A stretch of DNA of 64,000 bases, taken from positions 186,001 to 250,000 of the forward strand of contig JAPEUQ010000006.1 of NCBI GenBank assembly GCA_027946365.1, written 5' to 3'. The position numbers and the translations under genes were made by a program. Below are positions 42,853 through 54,811 of the stretch, piece after piece (position 1 is the stretch's first letter; every line of letters starts with the position of its first letter). The notes beneath the pieces were generated by a model, which saw only the letters and a program-made list of their open reading frames with translations, was not told the DNA's origin and made no database searches. The stretch comes from Kalmusia sp. IMI 367209. Taxonomy: Eukaryota; Ascomycota; Dothideomycetes; Pleosporales; Didymosphaeriaceae.

Positions 42853-44236
42853 ATGCATTCAAGAGTAGTCAGTAAGTTGCATCCTCTGATGCATCTTTGA
42901 GAGCTTTGCTAACACGATTTGTAGTCATTGGGTAAGTTGCACGCGTCTCGTTCCGCTTCTGCGTGCCCCACCAGCCACGAAGTATGATGTTATTGTACAG
43001 GCGCCATGCTGACTCGCATGTAGCTCAGGGCCTGCAGGCCACACTGCGGCCATCTATGCTGCCCGAGCCGACTTGAAGCGTGAGCGCACCCACATGCTGT
43101 TGTCGAACGTTACTAACAATGAGCAGCCGTCATGTACGAGGGCTTTCTCGCGCTCGGAATCGCAGCTGGTGGGCAATTGACTACCACCGATGAAGTTGAG
43201 AACTTCCCTGGCTTCAAGAACATCCAGGGCGGCAAGCTCATGGTACGTTTCACTACTATAAAGTCTCATCAAATAGATACACTAACGCGACGCAGGACCA
43301 AATGCGCGAGCAGTCTGAAGCATGCGGCACCGAGATCATTTCGCAGACCGTCGCCAAGGTCGACCTCAAATCGCGCCCGTTCAAATACTGGTTACACCCC
43401 ATGGGAGACGACGAGTCCGTTGAAGAGGAGGAGCACACTGCGGATTCGCTAATCATCGCAACCGGTGCAAAGGCTCGCCGGCTAGACCTTCCGGGTGAGA
43501 ACAAATATTGGGGCAACGGCGTGTCGGCTTGTGCAGTCTGCGATGGCTCCCTACCCATGTTTAGGGAGCAGCCACTCGTCGTCATCGGCGGAGGTGACTC
43601 TGCGGTTGAAGAAGCGCTTTACCTTACCAAGAAAGCGAAGAAGGTCACAGTTCTAGTACGGAGAGACAAGCTCCGTGCAAGCAGAACGAACGCGCGCCGA
43701 CTGACAACGCACCCAAAAATCGAGATCAAGTACAACACAAGTGCAGTAGAGATCAAGGGCGAAGAGAAGAAGAATGGGCTCATGACCCAGCTTGTCATCA
43801 AGAATAACGTTACCAAGGAGGAGCAAACCCTTGAAGCTAGAGGACTGTTTTACGCTGTCGGCCACGACCCCGCAACTGCCCTTTTCAAGGACCAGCTTGA
43901 CATGGACGAAGATGGCTACCTCATCACGGAGCCCGGACGAGGTGTCACAAGCGTAGAGGGTGTGTTCGCGGCTGGCGACGTACAGGACAAGCGATATAGG
44001 CAAGCTATCACCAGTGCAGGTAAGCTACTCTCGCCCAGGCTCCGAGATCGGAGCGCATTGGTCAAGTCTTGCTAACATAATCTTAAGGCTCTGGCTGCGT
44101 TGCCGCCCTGGAAGCCGAGAAATGGCTCGCCGAGCAAGACGACAGTGTCACCAACGAGCTTGACGCCGAAAACCAGGCCGAAAAATCTCAGACCAATGGC
44201 GTGGTTCCCGAGTATCGCTCCAACCCCCTCTTGTAG
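42853..44236 (+). CDS. Thioredoxin reductase (low-Mr, NADPH- and FAD-dependent)
   Basis: Exons 42853-42871, 42925-42931, 43024-43079, 43127-43242, 43296-44019 and 44088-44236 give 356 residues. The second exon is only 7 nt. The FAD-binding GxGxxG reads [17 protein letters not shown], followed by [16 protein letters not shown]. The redox-active disulphide is CAVC in [13 protein letters not shown], and the NADPH-binding [13 protein letters not shown] is next. The C-terminal FAD motif reads [28 protein letters not shown]. The enzyme reduces thioredoxin with NADPH and supports peroxiredoxins and ribonucleotide reductase. The model starts at the first ATG, MHSRVV, which is the usual cytosolic start. 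An in-frame presequence-like extension without ATG lies upstream. Confidence 0.96.
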
Positions 44237-44844
44237 ACGGCCCCTCTGCATTACGTCCTGCATCTCAGCGTGCATGTTTCCCTATATCTCTGAAATCGCT
44301 CTCTACTCGATCTCATTTTTAGGCATCTGTGGGACTCCCCACACATCATCCGCATTGGGTTGCTTCAACATTTTTGAATAGCTCTTTCATCCTGTGGGAG
44401 GTAGGAGGATAGATTCGTGGTTAAGCTTTTCTTTGTTGATCCTAATGGCTGGAGCCGCGCGTTGATGGCTCGCCGATTTTGGAGGCATATAGCATAGATC
44501 TGGGCTCATGTTTGGAATGGAGCTAGAGATGGGCCAGCTAGAACAATCGAATTAGTATGACAAGCGAGAATATTTGATTCTTGACATTCATGATCATGAT
44601 TAGGTAGCACTGCATATACTTCTGAGGATACCCGTCCTCAAAGTTGGGTTATGGTGACCGTATATGGCCTACTACATAGCAGTGTACCGCAAAGCCTGTT
44701 TCTCATAACCAGAGGGCCAGGATACCTCCCTCATCACATGCAGTAGCGCATATTACGAAGACTTTAAAGTGGATGGACCGGGTAAAGACCTTGTAGGCGG
44801 AGTGTATTGGTGGCTGAGGAAAATGGCCTCTAGGTCGGTGAGTA
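44237..44844. other. Convergent 3' intergenic region
   Basis: This stretch lies between the 3' ends of thioredoxin reductase and the unknown minus-strand gene. I see no coding sequence. Confidence 0.55.
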
Positions 44845-45618
44845 TCAACCACCAAAACCAGTGTTTCTCAGAAGCGCGAGCGCACTCTCGAATGCCCGCA
44901 CAACGTCGATATCTATTGACGTTAGAATGCTTATGATGTTTATTTCGGGCATGACTCACAGTGCTGCCGCGTCTTCTCAAGCTTCTCCTCGGAGTTGTTC
45001 ACGTAGGTCATCCGGGTGCGGAGGCTATAGTAATAGTTAAGTCGTACTGGTTTGACGAGAAAGAGGGAATGTGATGTACATACCGGTGGTACGTCCGATC
45101 TGACTCGTGATTATGACCAGCCTCAGCCCAGACCTTGAAGTACTGCGGCGACCGTCAGTTCAGTGAGCTTCTCCCTGGGGTATGTGTTTAAATACAGCCA
45201 TTAGATCCGAGAACTCGCGCAACAGCTCAGCCTCCTCGTCCGAGGCTTTATTGAAGGCCTCATGATAGCGTTCATGAAGCCCATTCCAGTCGAAATCTTC
45301 GATCTGGTCGGCGGGATCGACATCTTCCGCTTCATCTACCTCTTCCTCTTCGCCGTCACTAGGCTCCAGGAGATCTATCCGGACTTGCTGAGCGGTCAAT
45401 GGGCGTTCGGTGCCGCTAGAGTCCTTGCGCTTGATGGGGGCACGTGTGTCGTTCGCATTGCCGGCCGTGTCGGCGGGCTCAGTCTTGTGTGTTTGAACGT
45501 CGTTGGCATCTGACATGTCGAATGAAGCGCGTAAATCAAATGGAGGAGGTGAAGACTGGATGGTGCCTTGTAATACGCTAGGTAGAGAGATGGATGATTT
45601 TGGCTCTGGTGATGGCAT
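44845..45618 (-). CDS. Conserved fungal protein of unknown function, 204 residues
   Basis: Exons (reading order) 45618-45196, 45142-45084, 45024-44960 and 44912-44845 give 204 residues. I do not recognise a named domain. The N-terminal two thirds are acidic and Ser/Thr-rich with a KRKDSS patch. The C-terminal third is compact and looks conserved: FDWNGLHERYHEAFNKAS, then FSDLMAYFKVWAEAGHNHE, RTYHRLRTRMTYVNNSEEKLE, and HYIDVVRAFESALALL. It is predicted to form helices. Spacing of hydrophobic residues suggests a helical bundle or short coiled coil, so a subunit of a larger complex is possible. The first intron has an unusual GTATTT donor. The gene is divergent from the ATG14-like gene (503 bp between starts). 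Confidence 0.75.
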
Positions 45619-46121
45619 TGCCTTATGCAGTTGTCTCTGGCTGTCAATGCTCTAAGTAAGTCGGCATTTCAGGCGTGTCTTTCACATTCAATGCTGCTTA
45701 CGAAAGATTCACTTTCGTTTGAAGAAGTCGTGGTGCGATTGCAGTATGATGGGATGGTTCACGTGGTACACTAACCGCAAAGGACTAGCGTCATAAGTGG
45801 TAGGCAAGTGCGTCCAGCTGCGTCACACGTTGGTGGGTGCCTGACTCGCTCGCCATCCTCCGCAGCTCAGTCTTCAACGGTTCATTCACCAACCCAACAG
45901 CTTTCACTTTACCTCTCGCTGCCCCTCTTCGGCAGGCAGTATGCTCTGTGCATAGATCCCCTCGACTCTATTCCGCCTAGCGATCGTCGAGGCAGCCACC
46001 ACGTTCGCCTCATAAAACACCTAGACGCGGCGAATACACTCACCATGATCCTTAACTGCTCCCCGAACATACAAGAACCTGAGGGATCAAGAGGCGGAAA
46101 CATCACGTAAACTTCACCGTC
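45619..46121. promoter_or_regulatory. Divergent promoter region between an unknown gene and the ATG14-like gene
   Basis: These 503 bp separate two outward-facing start codons and must contain both promoters. A CACGTG core lies at about 45760. The short ORF at 45808-46110 is not supported by similarity. Confidence 0.5.
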
Positions 46122-47862
46122 ATGGAGTGCGATATATGTGGCAGGGTATGCGACCTGAACTGCGTTACTTGCGCCCGCGCCCATCTCGAAGAGCCCCGCA
46201 TCGCGCTCGCGAAGGCAGAGATAAGCAAAGAGAAGGTCGAGAAACATGTGATAGCCGTCGTCCAGGGCTCAGAGGACAAAGATAGCCAGTGAGTATAGCC
46301 TGCCCGCTGTTCGAGGCCTCTCTGCTCGGTTGTGATCTTTACAATCAGTATATCATATGCTAACGTGGACCACCTCCAGGTTCACCCATCTTGAAGACTC
46401 GAAGGGCGGAATCCTTGTCGATCGCCAGGAATGTACCAACAATATCGAAATACAGAAGACGAGGGCCGAAACAGCGGAAATACAGGAGCGACTCAGCTTG
46501 ATCGCCGAACACGCGAATCAGCTACGAGAACAGATACAGAATGCACGTAGGGAGCTTGAAGAGAAGCGTCGAGCTATCGATCTACGAAGGTCTGACTTCA
46601 CTTCGGTGACATACGGCGCCGAAGCTCGCCGCTCCAACGAACGAGACAAGGTGCAGCAGGGTATCAAACGGGTAGACTACGAGTCGGACAAAATCCACCA
46701 TTCTACAGTTGATATGAGGACATACCTTAGTAATACTGCGGCTAAACTTGCAGGACTGAAGTTCAGTAAGCGAAAGACGAAGGATGGTGATATCAAAGAG
46801 ATATGGAGCATTGGGCCTGGTTTCCGCCCCAAGATCTGGGACTTGCGGGATCTCAATGGTAGGCTTGAATTGCATATTTTCTTTGAATCTGTCTGCTAAC
46901 TTAGCCCAGATGCAACCCCAGACGAACTCTCAGCATCGCTAGCTGCCGTTGCCCAGCTTTTGGTACGCGCCGCTGCCTATCTCGGTGTTCGTCTCCCTAA
47001 TGAAATAACGCTACCGCATAAAGACTACCCACATCCTACCATATTGAGCTCCAAAGATTCTTACCAGGGAATGAAAGTGCCTTTTCCAGGGACATCACAT
47101 TCTTCTGGCAATAGCCCAGAAGCGTCTCGGACGTTAGATCGCGCACCGGTGCTCAGGCCCAGGGTCCTATTCTTGGACCGCCCACTACCTGATCTACGCG
47201 CCGAGGATAAATATGCGTACACGGCCTTTTTAGAGGGCGTAGGGCATCTTGCTTACAGCGTCGCATGGCTTTGTAGAAGTCAAGGCATGAAAGACCAGGT
47301 TGCAGCATGGGAGGATGTCTGTTCGATGGGGAAAAACCTCCACCGCCTGCTCATCATCCAGGAAACCCGGCTACCTCAACGACCAGAAAACCCGCTCGAT
47401 AAAGACATTGCACAGTCGAAATCTTCCTCAAAGATCATACGAAAGACGCCCGTGGGACTCGGCGAGCTCTCTCACGCTACAAGCCACTCAGCTTCCTCTC
47501 TTAAGAAGGCTGAAAATGCACAGTACCTTGGTGTCTGGAAGCTGACCTCGTGGAAGATAACAGAGGAACTCAAGAAGCACTTGTACGCCGAGGAGCAAGC
47601 TCGAGAATGGGACAAGCTAGACGCGAAAGAGTGGGAAGATATGGAGAACGTGATCGCGGACGCCCCCGTTATTGTCGGAGAGAAGCGTCGAGAGAACACC
47701 GGGCCTGACGATGGACAGAGCCAGATCACCACCACTACGTCTGTTAGTAAGAAACCGGGTGACACTTTTGAGGGAGGTGAAGAGAGAAAGAGGGGTGTAA
47801 ACGGCTGGACTAGGGTCAAGAGCCGTAGTGAGGACGCTGTGAAGAAGGCGGCAGCAGAGTGA
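46122..47862 (+). CDS. atg14: Atg14/UVRAG family protein (PI3-kinase complex I subunit)
   Basis: Exons 46122-46288, 46380-46858 and 46910-47862 give 532 residues. The N terminus MECDICGRVCDLNCVTCAR has four Cys in a C-x2-C-x7-C-x2-C arrangement (Cys3, 6, 14, 17), the zinc-finger-like start typical of Atg14 rather than Vps38. A long coiled coil follows (about residues 70-150, for example RLSLIAEHANQLREQIQNARRELEEK). The C-terminal half contains the family block KIWSIGPGF-like sequence (EIWSIGPGFRPKIWDL), AYLGVRLPNEITLPH and FLEGVGHLAYSVAWLC. Atg14 targets the Vps34-Vps15-Atg6 kinase to the autophagosome assembly site. Vps38/UVRAG is the alternative, less favoured because of the Cys motif. Confidence 0.8.
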
Positions 47863-48714
47863 ACTGTTGTTTAGGAAGGTGCAAGCACGTTCCACAGTGG
47901 GCGAAAGACCGGACATTTTGACACGGCACCTGGCTTTCAACTGTCTGGTTTATCCGCTCAGCTGTGGTCAATTTGTTGAGATGCTATATTTTCCCTATAT
48001 TAGATCCAGGCATAGAGTACAAAATGGACAGGTGCATATGATTATCTTAGGAGTCAGTAGCCCTTTCCCATACTGAGCCCTCACAAGAGGCTCTCGCCTG
48101 CGACATGACAAGACGGCAATCAGCAGTCGAGGCTCGTGACGTGACATGTTTGCAAAGGCATCTACACATGACCACGACAAGGGGCATTGCACCATATGCC
48201 GTGATCACGATACTTGTCGGGGCACATTCCCACCAGAAGCTTCGGAAGCCGTTAGTACCTCGGCGCAACGAGCCGCAGGTTGATCACCAAAGCCGCCGCA
48301 AGGCGGTCGGAGAATATTATTGCACCATCGCCACTAAACCCAGACGGCTAAGGCAAGACGGCGAAACCATGCGCGCATCCTTTCTATGGAATTTCTCAGC
48401 AACCCATTACACATTGAGGCCGGACAGATGCCGTACGCCCTTTCTCACACGTATATAAGCAGCGGCGAGGGTCAGCGCCATGGAGCTGTACTTCGTGCTT
48501 TCTCGCTCTACCATACACAAGCAGCACGCCATCGCGGAATTGCGCCATCGACGCAACAAAGGGACCGCGCCCAGAGGAATTAGCGTGCGTTGACTATTTA
48601 TCGATAAACGTCAGGATTTTTTGCACGCCGCCTACAATACTGCATTGTGCTTCTGCTCGTTCCGGATCTGAGCTCTTCTGAGGTTTTCTGGGCCACCGAG
48701 ATACGATCCCCGCC
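47863..48714. other. Intergenic region (0.85 kb) with candidate TATA element
   Basis: This stretch contains the 3' end of the ATG14-like gene and the promoter of the cystathionine lyase gene. I see no coding sequence. Confidence 0.5.
48452..48459 (+). promoter_or_regulatory. Candidate TATA box of the cystathionine gamma-lyase gene
   Basis: TATATAAG is a near-perfect TATA consensus, about 260 bp upstream of the start codon. It is followed by a GC-rich stretch and then a leader. Its use is inference. Confidence 0.4.
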
Positions 48715-50206
48715 ATGACGCTTGCCGAACACCCGATCGAGACGCCTCCGAGGGCACCGTCGCCTGTGCATAGATTCGGGACTTTGGCGGTGCATGCTGG
48801 AAGCCCGCATGATCCTGTGACGGGCGCGGTTATTGAGCCGGTGCGTATTTCTCGTGTCTCAGGCCGTGAGATTGGTGCTATTATCTTGCGCGGGCGATAG
48901 GAAGCTTCACATGAAATTCTTCGGCTCGTTACGTACAAGATAAGGGTTCCAGATCTAGCTGCGTCTTTTTAGGATGTTACACGCAGTTTTGCTAATTATA
49001 GTAGATCTCGCTTTCTACCACCTTTGCGCAAACGAGCGTGGGCAAGCCCGTTGGCCAGTACGAATACTCAAGATCTTCGAACCCAAACAGGTAGGACTGG
49101 GCAATCTATTTCTCAGTGAAGCAACATGGGCTGACGCTGGGTAAAGAGACAACTTCGAACGCGCAATTGCCGCTCTTGAGCATGCCCGATACGCTCTCGC
49201 GTTTTCCTCCGGCTCTGCAACTACCGCGAACATTCTCCAGTCACTCGCTGCAGGCTCACACGTTATCTCCGTTTCCGATGTCTACGGTGGCACGCACCGC
49301 TACTTCACAAAAGTCGCCCTTACACACGATGTGAGAGTCACGTTTAGTCCCAGCATCGAGATCGATATTGCTCAGCTCATCACTCCGGAGACGAAATTGA
49401 TCTGGATCGAGTCGCCCTCCAACCCCACCCTCACGCTTGTAGACATTAGGAAGGTCGCCACAATAGCGCATCAGCACGGTATATTGGTCGTCGTGGACAA
49501 CACGTTCCTTTCGCCGTATGTGCAGAACCCGCTCGACCATGGCGCGGACATCGTGGTGCATTCCGTCACGAAGTACATCAACGGACACTCAGACGTAGTG
49601 ATGGGCGCAGCAGCCTTCAATTCATCAGACCTATATGACCGCCTCTCCTTCCTTCAGAACGCCATCGGCGCCGTCCCCTCGGCGTTCGATTGCTGGCTTG
49701 CCCATCGCGGCCTGAAGACCCTGCATCTGCGCGCACGGGAGGCAACCAAGAACGCCACGGGCGTTGCAACCGCCCTCAAGAATTCTCCGCACGTCCTTGC
49801 TGTCAACTATCCCGGTCTTCCTTCTCACCCGCAGTACGCTGTTACGCAGAAACAGCATCGTGATGGCATGGGTGGCGGCATGCTTTCGTTCCGTATTCGT
49901 GGCGGCCACGAGGCAGCTGAGCGCTTCTGCCAGTCCACCAAGATCTACACGCTTGCTGAGTCGCTGGGCGGCATCGAGTCCCTTGTTGAGGTGCCGAGCG
50001 CGATGACCCACGGCGGCATCCCCCGTGAGCAACGCGAGGCTGCAGGCGTATTCGACGACCTTGTGCGCGTCAGCTGCGGTATCGAGGACGAGGCCGATCT
50101 TGTAGCTGATGTGCTGCAGGCGCTGGAAAAGGCTGTCGTCGGCCCTAAGATCTCGCATGCTCTTGCTACTAATGGCAACGGAGCCAATGGTAATGGGCAT
50201 GCTTGA
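48715..50206 (+). CDS. cys3: Cystathionine gamma-lyase
   Basis: Exons 48715-48840, 49005-49090 and 49147-50206 give 423 residues. The enzyme is PLP-dependent and splits cystathionine to cysteine, 2-oxobutyrate and ammonia in reverse transsulphuration. Marks: FGTLAVHAGSPHDPVTGAV, the phosphate-contact loop YEYSRSSNPNRDNFERAIA, FSSGSATTANILQSL, the DNTFLSPYVQNPL segment, and the PLP lysine in VHSVTKYINGHSDVVMG. Near the end, LAESLGGIESLVEVPSAMTH is diagnostic of gamma-lyases. Exon 2 starts after a double acceptor (tatagtag); only the second AG keeps frame. The C-terminal tail NGNGANGNGHA is a short Asn/Gly repeat. It is probably cytosolic. Confidence 0.95.
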
Positions 50207-52123
50207 ACAATAGAATCGGCTCAGAAAAGTTACTTGTTATGAATTACGAGGATTATGTGAGCGCAGTCTGAATGGCGTTATGGCGTCAAGCTGCAAGCAT
50301 ATGTTAGGAGTGACGACTCCGCCACGAGGATACGACTACCAATGTTGCATCATTGCCAAAAACAATTAGATACCAAATGCATTTTCTTTTCATCCACGAT
50401 TCTTCAGGCAACCTGCCAAGGGGTTTCTTGGTGACGCTTATATCTGGTCCTGATGCAGAATTGAGTGAAAGCTACATCTCGTTGAATCCACGGGAGCTAG
50501 CGGTGCCGTCCCTCAAGATCAGCCTATTCACGGACGATAGTCTTCCCATGTGCCTTCCATCCTGAAGGCATTTGGCCTACGGTTATTTGCTAGATCTTAG
50601 CTTACTTGCGATAGACTTCGCACAACTTGGGTACATCCATATCCCAGCCTTCGCGCTTACGCTTGAGGAAGGTGCCTAATGTTCAAAAAAAAAGGGTTGA
50701 GACTACAAGGTCAGCTTTGTTGATTTTCTTTTCCATTTTCGAAGTCCGAGATGAGGAGTGTGTACGTATTCGAGGCACTAGTCCAATGGAGTATATATGA
50801 ATCGATGATTCGAAACATGTAGAGTTTGATTTATGTGCGTCTGCTTGTCCGAAGAAGCGACGTATTTAGTCTCAATTTTGCACGTGATGGAATTACGCTA
50901 GGATATAGTACGTAACAAACAGGTACCATTAAAGTGGTAGTAAGTTTTCCTAGATGACCCAGGAAACGCCAGGACAATCGAACATCAGCCGCGTGAACAG
51001 TCCCGAGAGTTGCCTTCACGCTCCTTAGAGCCATCTTCTTCTGTAGCTGCATTCACAGCTCAAGGGTGTAGGGATGCACCACCCGGATCGAGTCGTAGAC
51101 ACCTGCTTGAATCTTGATAGCCGCTTTTGAAAAATCGCGAGTACAAAGCATTTAACTAGTGTATTGATGTAAAAGAATTTGGCAGAGTCTAGTGGCTGTG
51201 GGGCAGCATCGTTGTGATGATATCGACATGTGTTGTAGAGCAGTTGTTTCAAGTGGCCCGCAACTGGCATTGGATCATATTCATAATCGAAGTGAAACAC
51301 ACCAAAGAACTATTCCTTGACATCTATAATACTTACACACATTGGTGCGCAATGGCCTCGTGGGGTCGGATCGAGAACCCCGTTGCTTTCTCTTTGACGA
51401 CTGGTCGAACTTTGAGCTTGACGATGAGCGACGGGAAGCTCTTACTAATGCCTCCGAAACTACCATGTGTCTTTTTGAAAGGGCGCTGCATCTTGTTAGA
51501 ACGCGAGTGGACCGACTCAGTATGCTGCAGCCGCGGAGATTGAGCACGATGCTAGAGTGAATGGGGCTGTGGCTCTTATACATGGCTTAAGGCGCATGGG
51601 CGTCAAGCGAGCTATTGTACGCAGGTATCTAAGGTGAGCCTAAATACCGTCGTGTTAATTGCCGTGGTGAAAGCAAGCAGCTTTGGTGATTCCTGTATTG
51701 AGAGCCAACTACATTCACAATGTAGTGCTTAAATTATTAGATTTTTACCTTAATCGAATATCATCGAGCTACTCAGCCAAGCTAATCATTATATTGTATG
51801 AGCTCTACGGGACGGCGTATGATTTGCTGCAGATGCATGTATCTACTACCGACTGCCACTCGACTCCATCTCGCTAATGATGGACGAGGATGCAAAGAAG
51901 ATAGATGAATCTGAAGAGAACAAAAGGAAGATGATACTTTCATTGTGCCAATTTTCACCACGCTTGCAAATGGGTAGTACGTAAAATTGTCTATATGTGG
52001 TGAAAATCCAAGATGAAACGCCGGGTGAAATATGTAGAATCTCATTGTCTGTCTCATGAGGATTCAGGTCCTTGGAACGATTTCGTTTGGTGTCATATGT
52101 GAGCGAACCTGATACATCGACGT
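50207..52123. other. Gene-free interval, AT-richer than the rest
   Basis: No gene is supported. ORFs near 51025-51300 (minus) and 51342-51560 (plus) have a coding-like look in part but no recognisable similarity, and they are short. From here to about 57.5 kb the sequence is visibly richer in A/T and the gene density drops. Confidence 0.45.
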
Positions 52124-52949
52124 CTAGACCGAGCTGCACAGAGTCTTTCTGTTCGCTTTGATAGGCGTCACTTTGCACCACTTGATTTGTGGTCCAGCTC
52201 CTTTCTCGATCTCAGCAATCCGGGCTTTATAAGTCATCCGAAGGTAGCTCGAGAGTATGACTTTTCGAATATTCGGGAATCTCTTCTGAAATGATGGCCG
52301 CTTGCGTTCGATGTACTTACGAAGGTAACGCGCCGGTACATGCAGAAACTGAATTGCTTTTACCTGCGCGGGACGTCGTTTCTCGAACCAGAGATCAAGA
52401 ACATTGTAGTGTGGGCCTTTGTATTTTCCTGTCGCTTTCACTAGGTCATTGCGATCGACGAACCTGAATGAGTTGAGCGAGTACGGCAGGAGAGCTGTTT
52501 CGGCGTAGAGCTGTCGACAAACAAGAGGCAGTTGCCATGGAGGGGCCGCAGAGTCTCTAGTCCTCTTTCCACGTTGCCTAGAAGTGCTACAAAGCTTGTG
52601 TGAGATGGTAAATGCGTCGATATCAAAGGTTTTGGTTACTTTGATGGTGATGACATGGCCTCCCATGGCGTAGGCGAATATCCTGTTCCTTATCTCGCTT
52701 GGCAAGCGAAGCAGTGGTGAATCGATGGAGTTTGCGGTGGTGCTAATATCGTCAGTCCCTAGGTTTGTCCACCGTGGTATCCGTGCGTATTACTTACATC
52801 TTCATGAACCTCGCGGGTGCCCTCAGATTTAGCATGCCGTTACGGTACTTCTTGAACGTCCACGGCTCCACCACGCGAGTTTTGAGGTCGATGAGCTTGT
52901 CTCCCGTCCTCTGCGGGCTTGCTTCAGGATCTAGCTTGAGTGGCGCCAT
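52124..52949 (-). CDS. 2EXR/F-box-like fungal family protein, copy A
   Basis: Exons (reading order) 52949-52798 and 52742-52124 give 256 residues. The core begins DSPLLRLPSEIRNRIFAYAMGG, the motif that opens a large group of dothideomycete proteins (2EXR or DUF7730-like, F-box-resembling). It continues with LPLVCRQLYAETALLPYSLNSFRF and RYLRKYIERKRPSFQKRFPNIRKV. The N-terminal exon is a lead of about 50 residues before the intron, as in the neighbouring copy B. The L-P-x-E-I-R-N-x-I helix is F-box-like, so a role in protein turnover has been guessed for such families, but no function is established. Copy B and a decayed copy C lie within 2.5 kb on the same strand. Confidence 0.75.
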
Positions 52950-53525
52950 AATGGTGGACAGGCTGGGGAACAGAAAGATCGTCAGATTCAAGCGACGGTA
53001 GCTATATCAAGTAGTAGGAACTTCGATGGAGGATTGCGAGGTGGTAATACATAATTATATAAGATAACAATGAAACTTGGAAGTAATAGAGCAGAAGTAA
53101 CTCCCGACCTGAAGGAAGAAGTTTTTTCTCACTTCGGGTAAAGTCTAGAAATTGCGTGTGTAATAGAAATTGTACTGGTACTGAGACCGTAATATGTCAC
53201 GTTCGAGCCACATTACCGTATACGTGAAATTTAGGAAGTCATGCTTGAATCATGTTTGAGATTATGAACAGTACGAAGAACTCCCGTAACGTAATGTGTA
53301 ACTTCATTCAACGAAATACACCATCGGAGTGTGAACGTTGACGGTGATTCTCTGTTTTCGATGCGATGATAACGCAGAACATACAGCAAGATACTCCTCG
53401 ATGATATAGCCGCTGCACCTTCACCCAAATCTCAAAAATAAATCAAGCACTATCGCTCCGATCTTGTCCCTAAGTGGAAGAGGCTTTCCGGACGTAATGC
53501 AGCAGCCTGGTATTAGTGTTGAGTG
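52950..53525. other. Intergenic region between copies A and B
   Basis: This AT-rich stretch is presumably the promoter of copy A and the 3' end of copy B. I see no coding sequence. Confidence 0.5.
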
Positions 53526-54532
53526 TTAACAGGAGAACAGCGGCGGACCGTTCGGACCCCAGTGCCTGTGGAGCAAGTGTACTCAGCAATATGTTTAAAA
53601 TAAATCGCGTTTGGAATAACTCACCACTCGACGATGAGATCATCGCCCTCACACTCGTGCATCTTCTTGAGAATGCGCTCCTTGCTATCGTCAAGAGTCT
53701 CGTCCAAAAGTCTGCTAAAGTAAGGAGCAAGCCTACAATGTGAAAGCGCAAAGTCAGTATAGCTCACCAAAGGAGGTTGGGAAGCAAAATTTGAAGTATT
53801 ATACAGTGCCTTGAATGCTCAAACTTGCAAGCTGGCTAAAAACCCTTTTTGAAATGGGACATTGCTCACATGTCGACACCAATGCGTTTGATGCATGGAA
53901 ACTCTTTGCGAAACGTCATACGGAATCCATGGTTATACAACCTCAAATAATCCATGGGGACATCGATAGAATCGACAAGACGTAGTTGGCCCGTAGGACG
54001 ATTCTTGATCCAATGATCCATCGCCTCTACACTCGAAAACCCGAATGTATTAAGCGTATAAATCAGAGGCGAAGTCTCGAAGTACATCTGGCGGCAGACT
54101 TCATGCAAGTGGAAAGTGGGCTTGATATAATCCTTGGAAAGTGGATAGCATGTGCCAACTGGACGCGTAGTGTACACAAGCTTGACAGCTTTCTTGCGAC
54201 CCCCGGTTTTGCGAACATCGATCTGAAAGCCACCCAGAGCATACTCCCAGATCTTGTTCCGAATCTCGGGGGGTAGGCGTAGGAGAGGAGATGTTACGGA
54301 GTTGCGTTGCGCGCTGGAAATCATTCAGTAAGCTTAATATCAGACTTTATTGTAAATTGACTTACAACTCCAAGAGGTGCTTCGACTTGCGGGAGATCGA
54401 GGTGTTCAGCAAGCCATCTTTGCGCTTCTTAACTTTCTTGACAGTAGAGCCCTTTGTAACGCGAGCATTGGTATCCATTACGGCTCGAGCCTTGTTGAGG
54501 CCGTGGGAAATGTCGCGGGCGACAGGCACCAT
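53526..54532 (-). CDS. 2EXR/F-box-like fungal family protein, copy B
   Basis: Exons (reading order) 54532-54366, 54313-53870, 53732-53625 and 53565-53526 give 252 residues. The core reads TSPLLRLPPEIRNKIWEYALGG, then HLHEVCRQMYFETSPLIYTLNTFGF and FRKEFPCIKRIGVDM, parallel to copy A. Two short 3' exons continue the frame (LAPYFSRLLDETLDDSKE, then HWGPNGPPLFSC). An earlier stop at 53866-53868 would result if intron 2 were kept. The N-terminal exon is Lys-rich. The shared position of intron 1 between copies A and B, just before the PLLRLP motif, supports common descent by tandem duplication. No function is established. Confidence 0.72.
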
Positions 54533-54811
54533 GATCTTCTATCACCTCGGTGGTAAGATGCTCGATATGTCGATGAGAGTCGAGTCAAGCGGCTACAATA
54601 GTAGTGATTGCCAAATCGCCAAACAATGAGACAAATCAGGGACGAGCGATGAGATGGTGCGTTGAAAAAAAGTGAAAATGAAAGTGAAAGTGAAGGGATG
54701 CATATATCAATAGTACGATTAAGTTAACGGAAGCTGCTCCTTATCATGGCATACCTTTCCACGACTTGCGTGCCCAGGTTCTAAGAACACTTCTGTTAAC
54801 ATATATCGTCT

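Noticed and set aside
51342..51560. Plus-strand ORF of 72 codons with a coding-like composition
   Set aside because: It is short, starts without a clear promoter or partner exons, and matches no family that I know; it may be a relic, but there is not enough evidence to annotate it.
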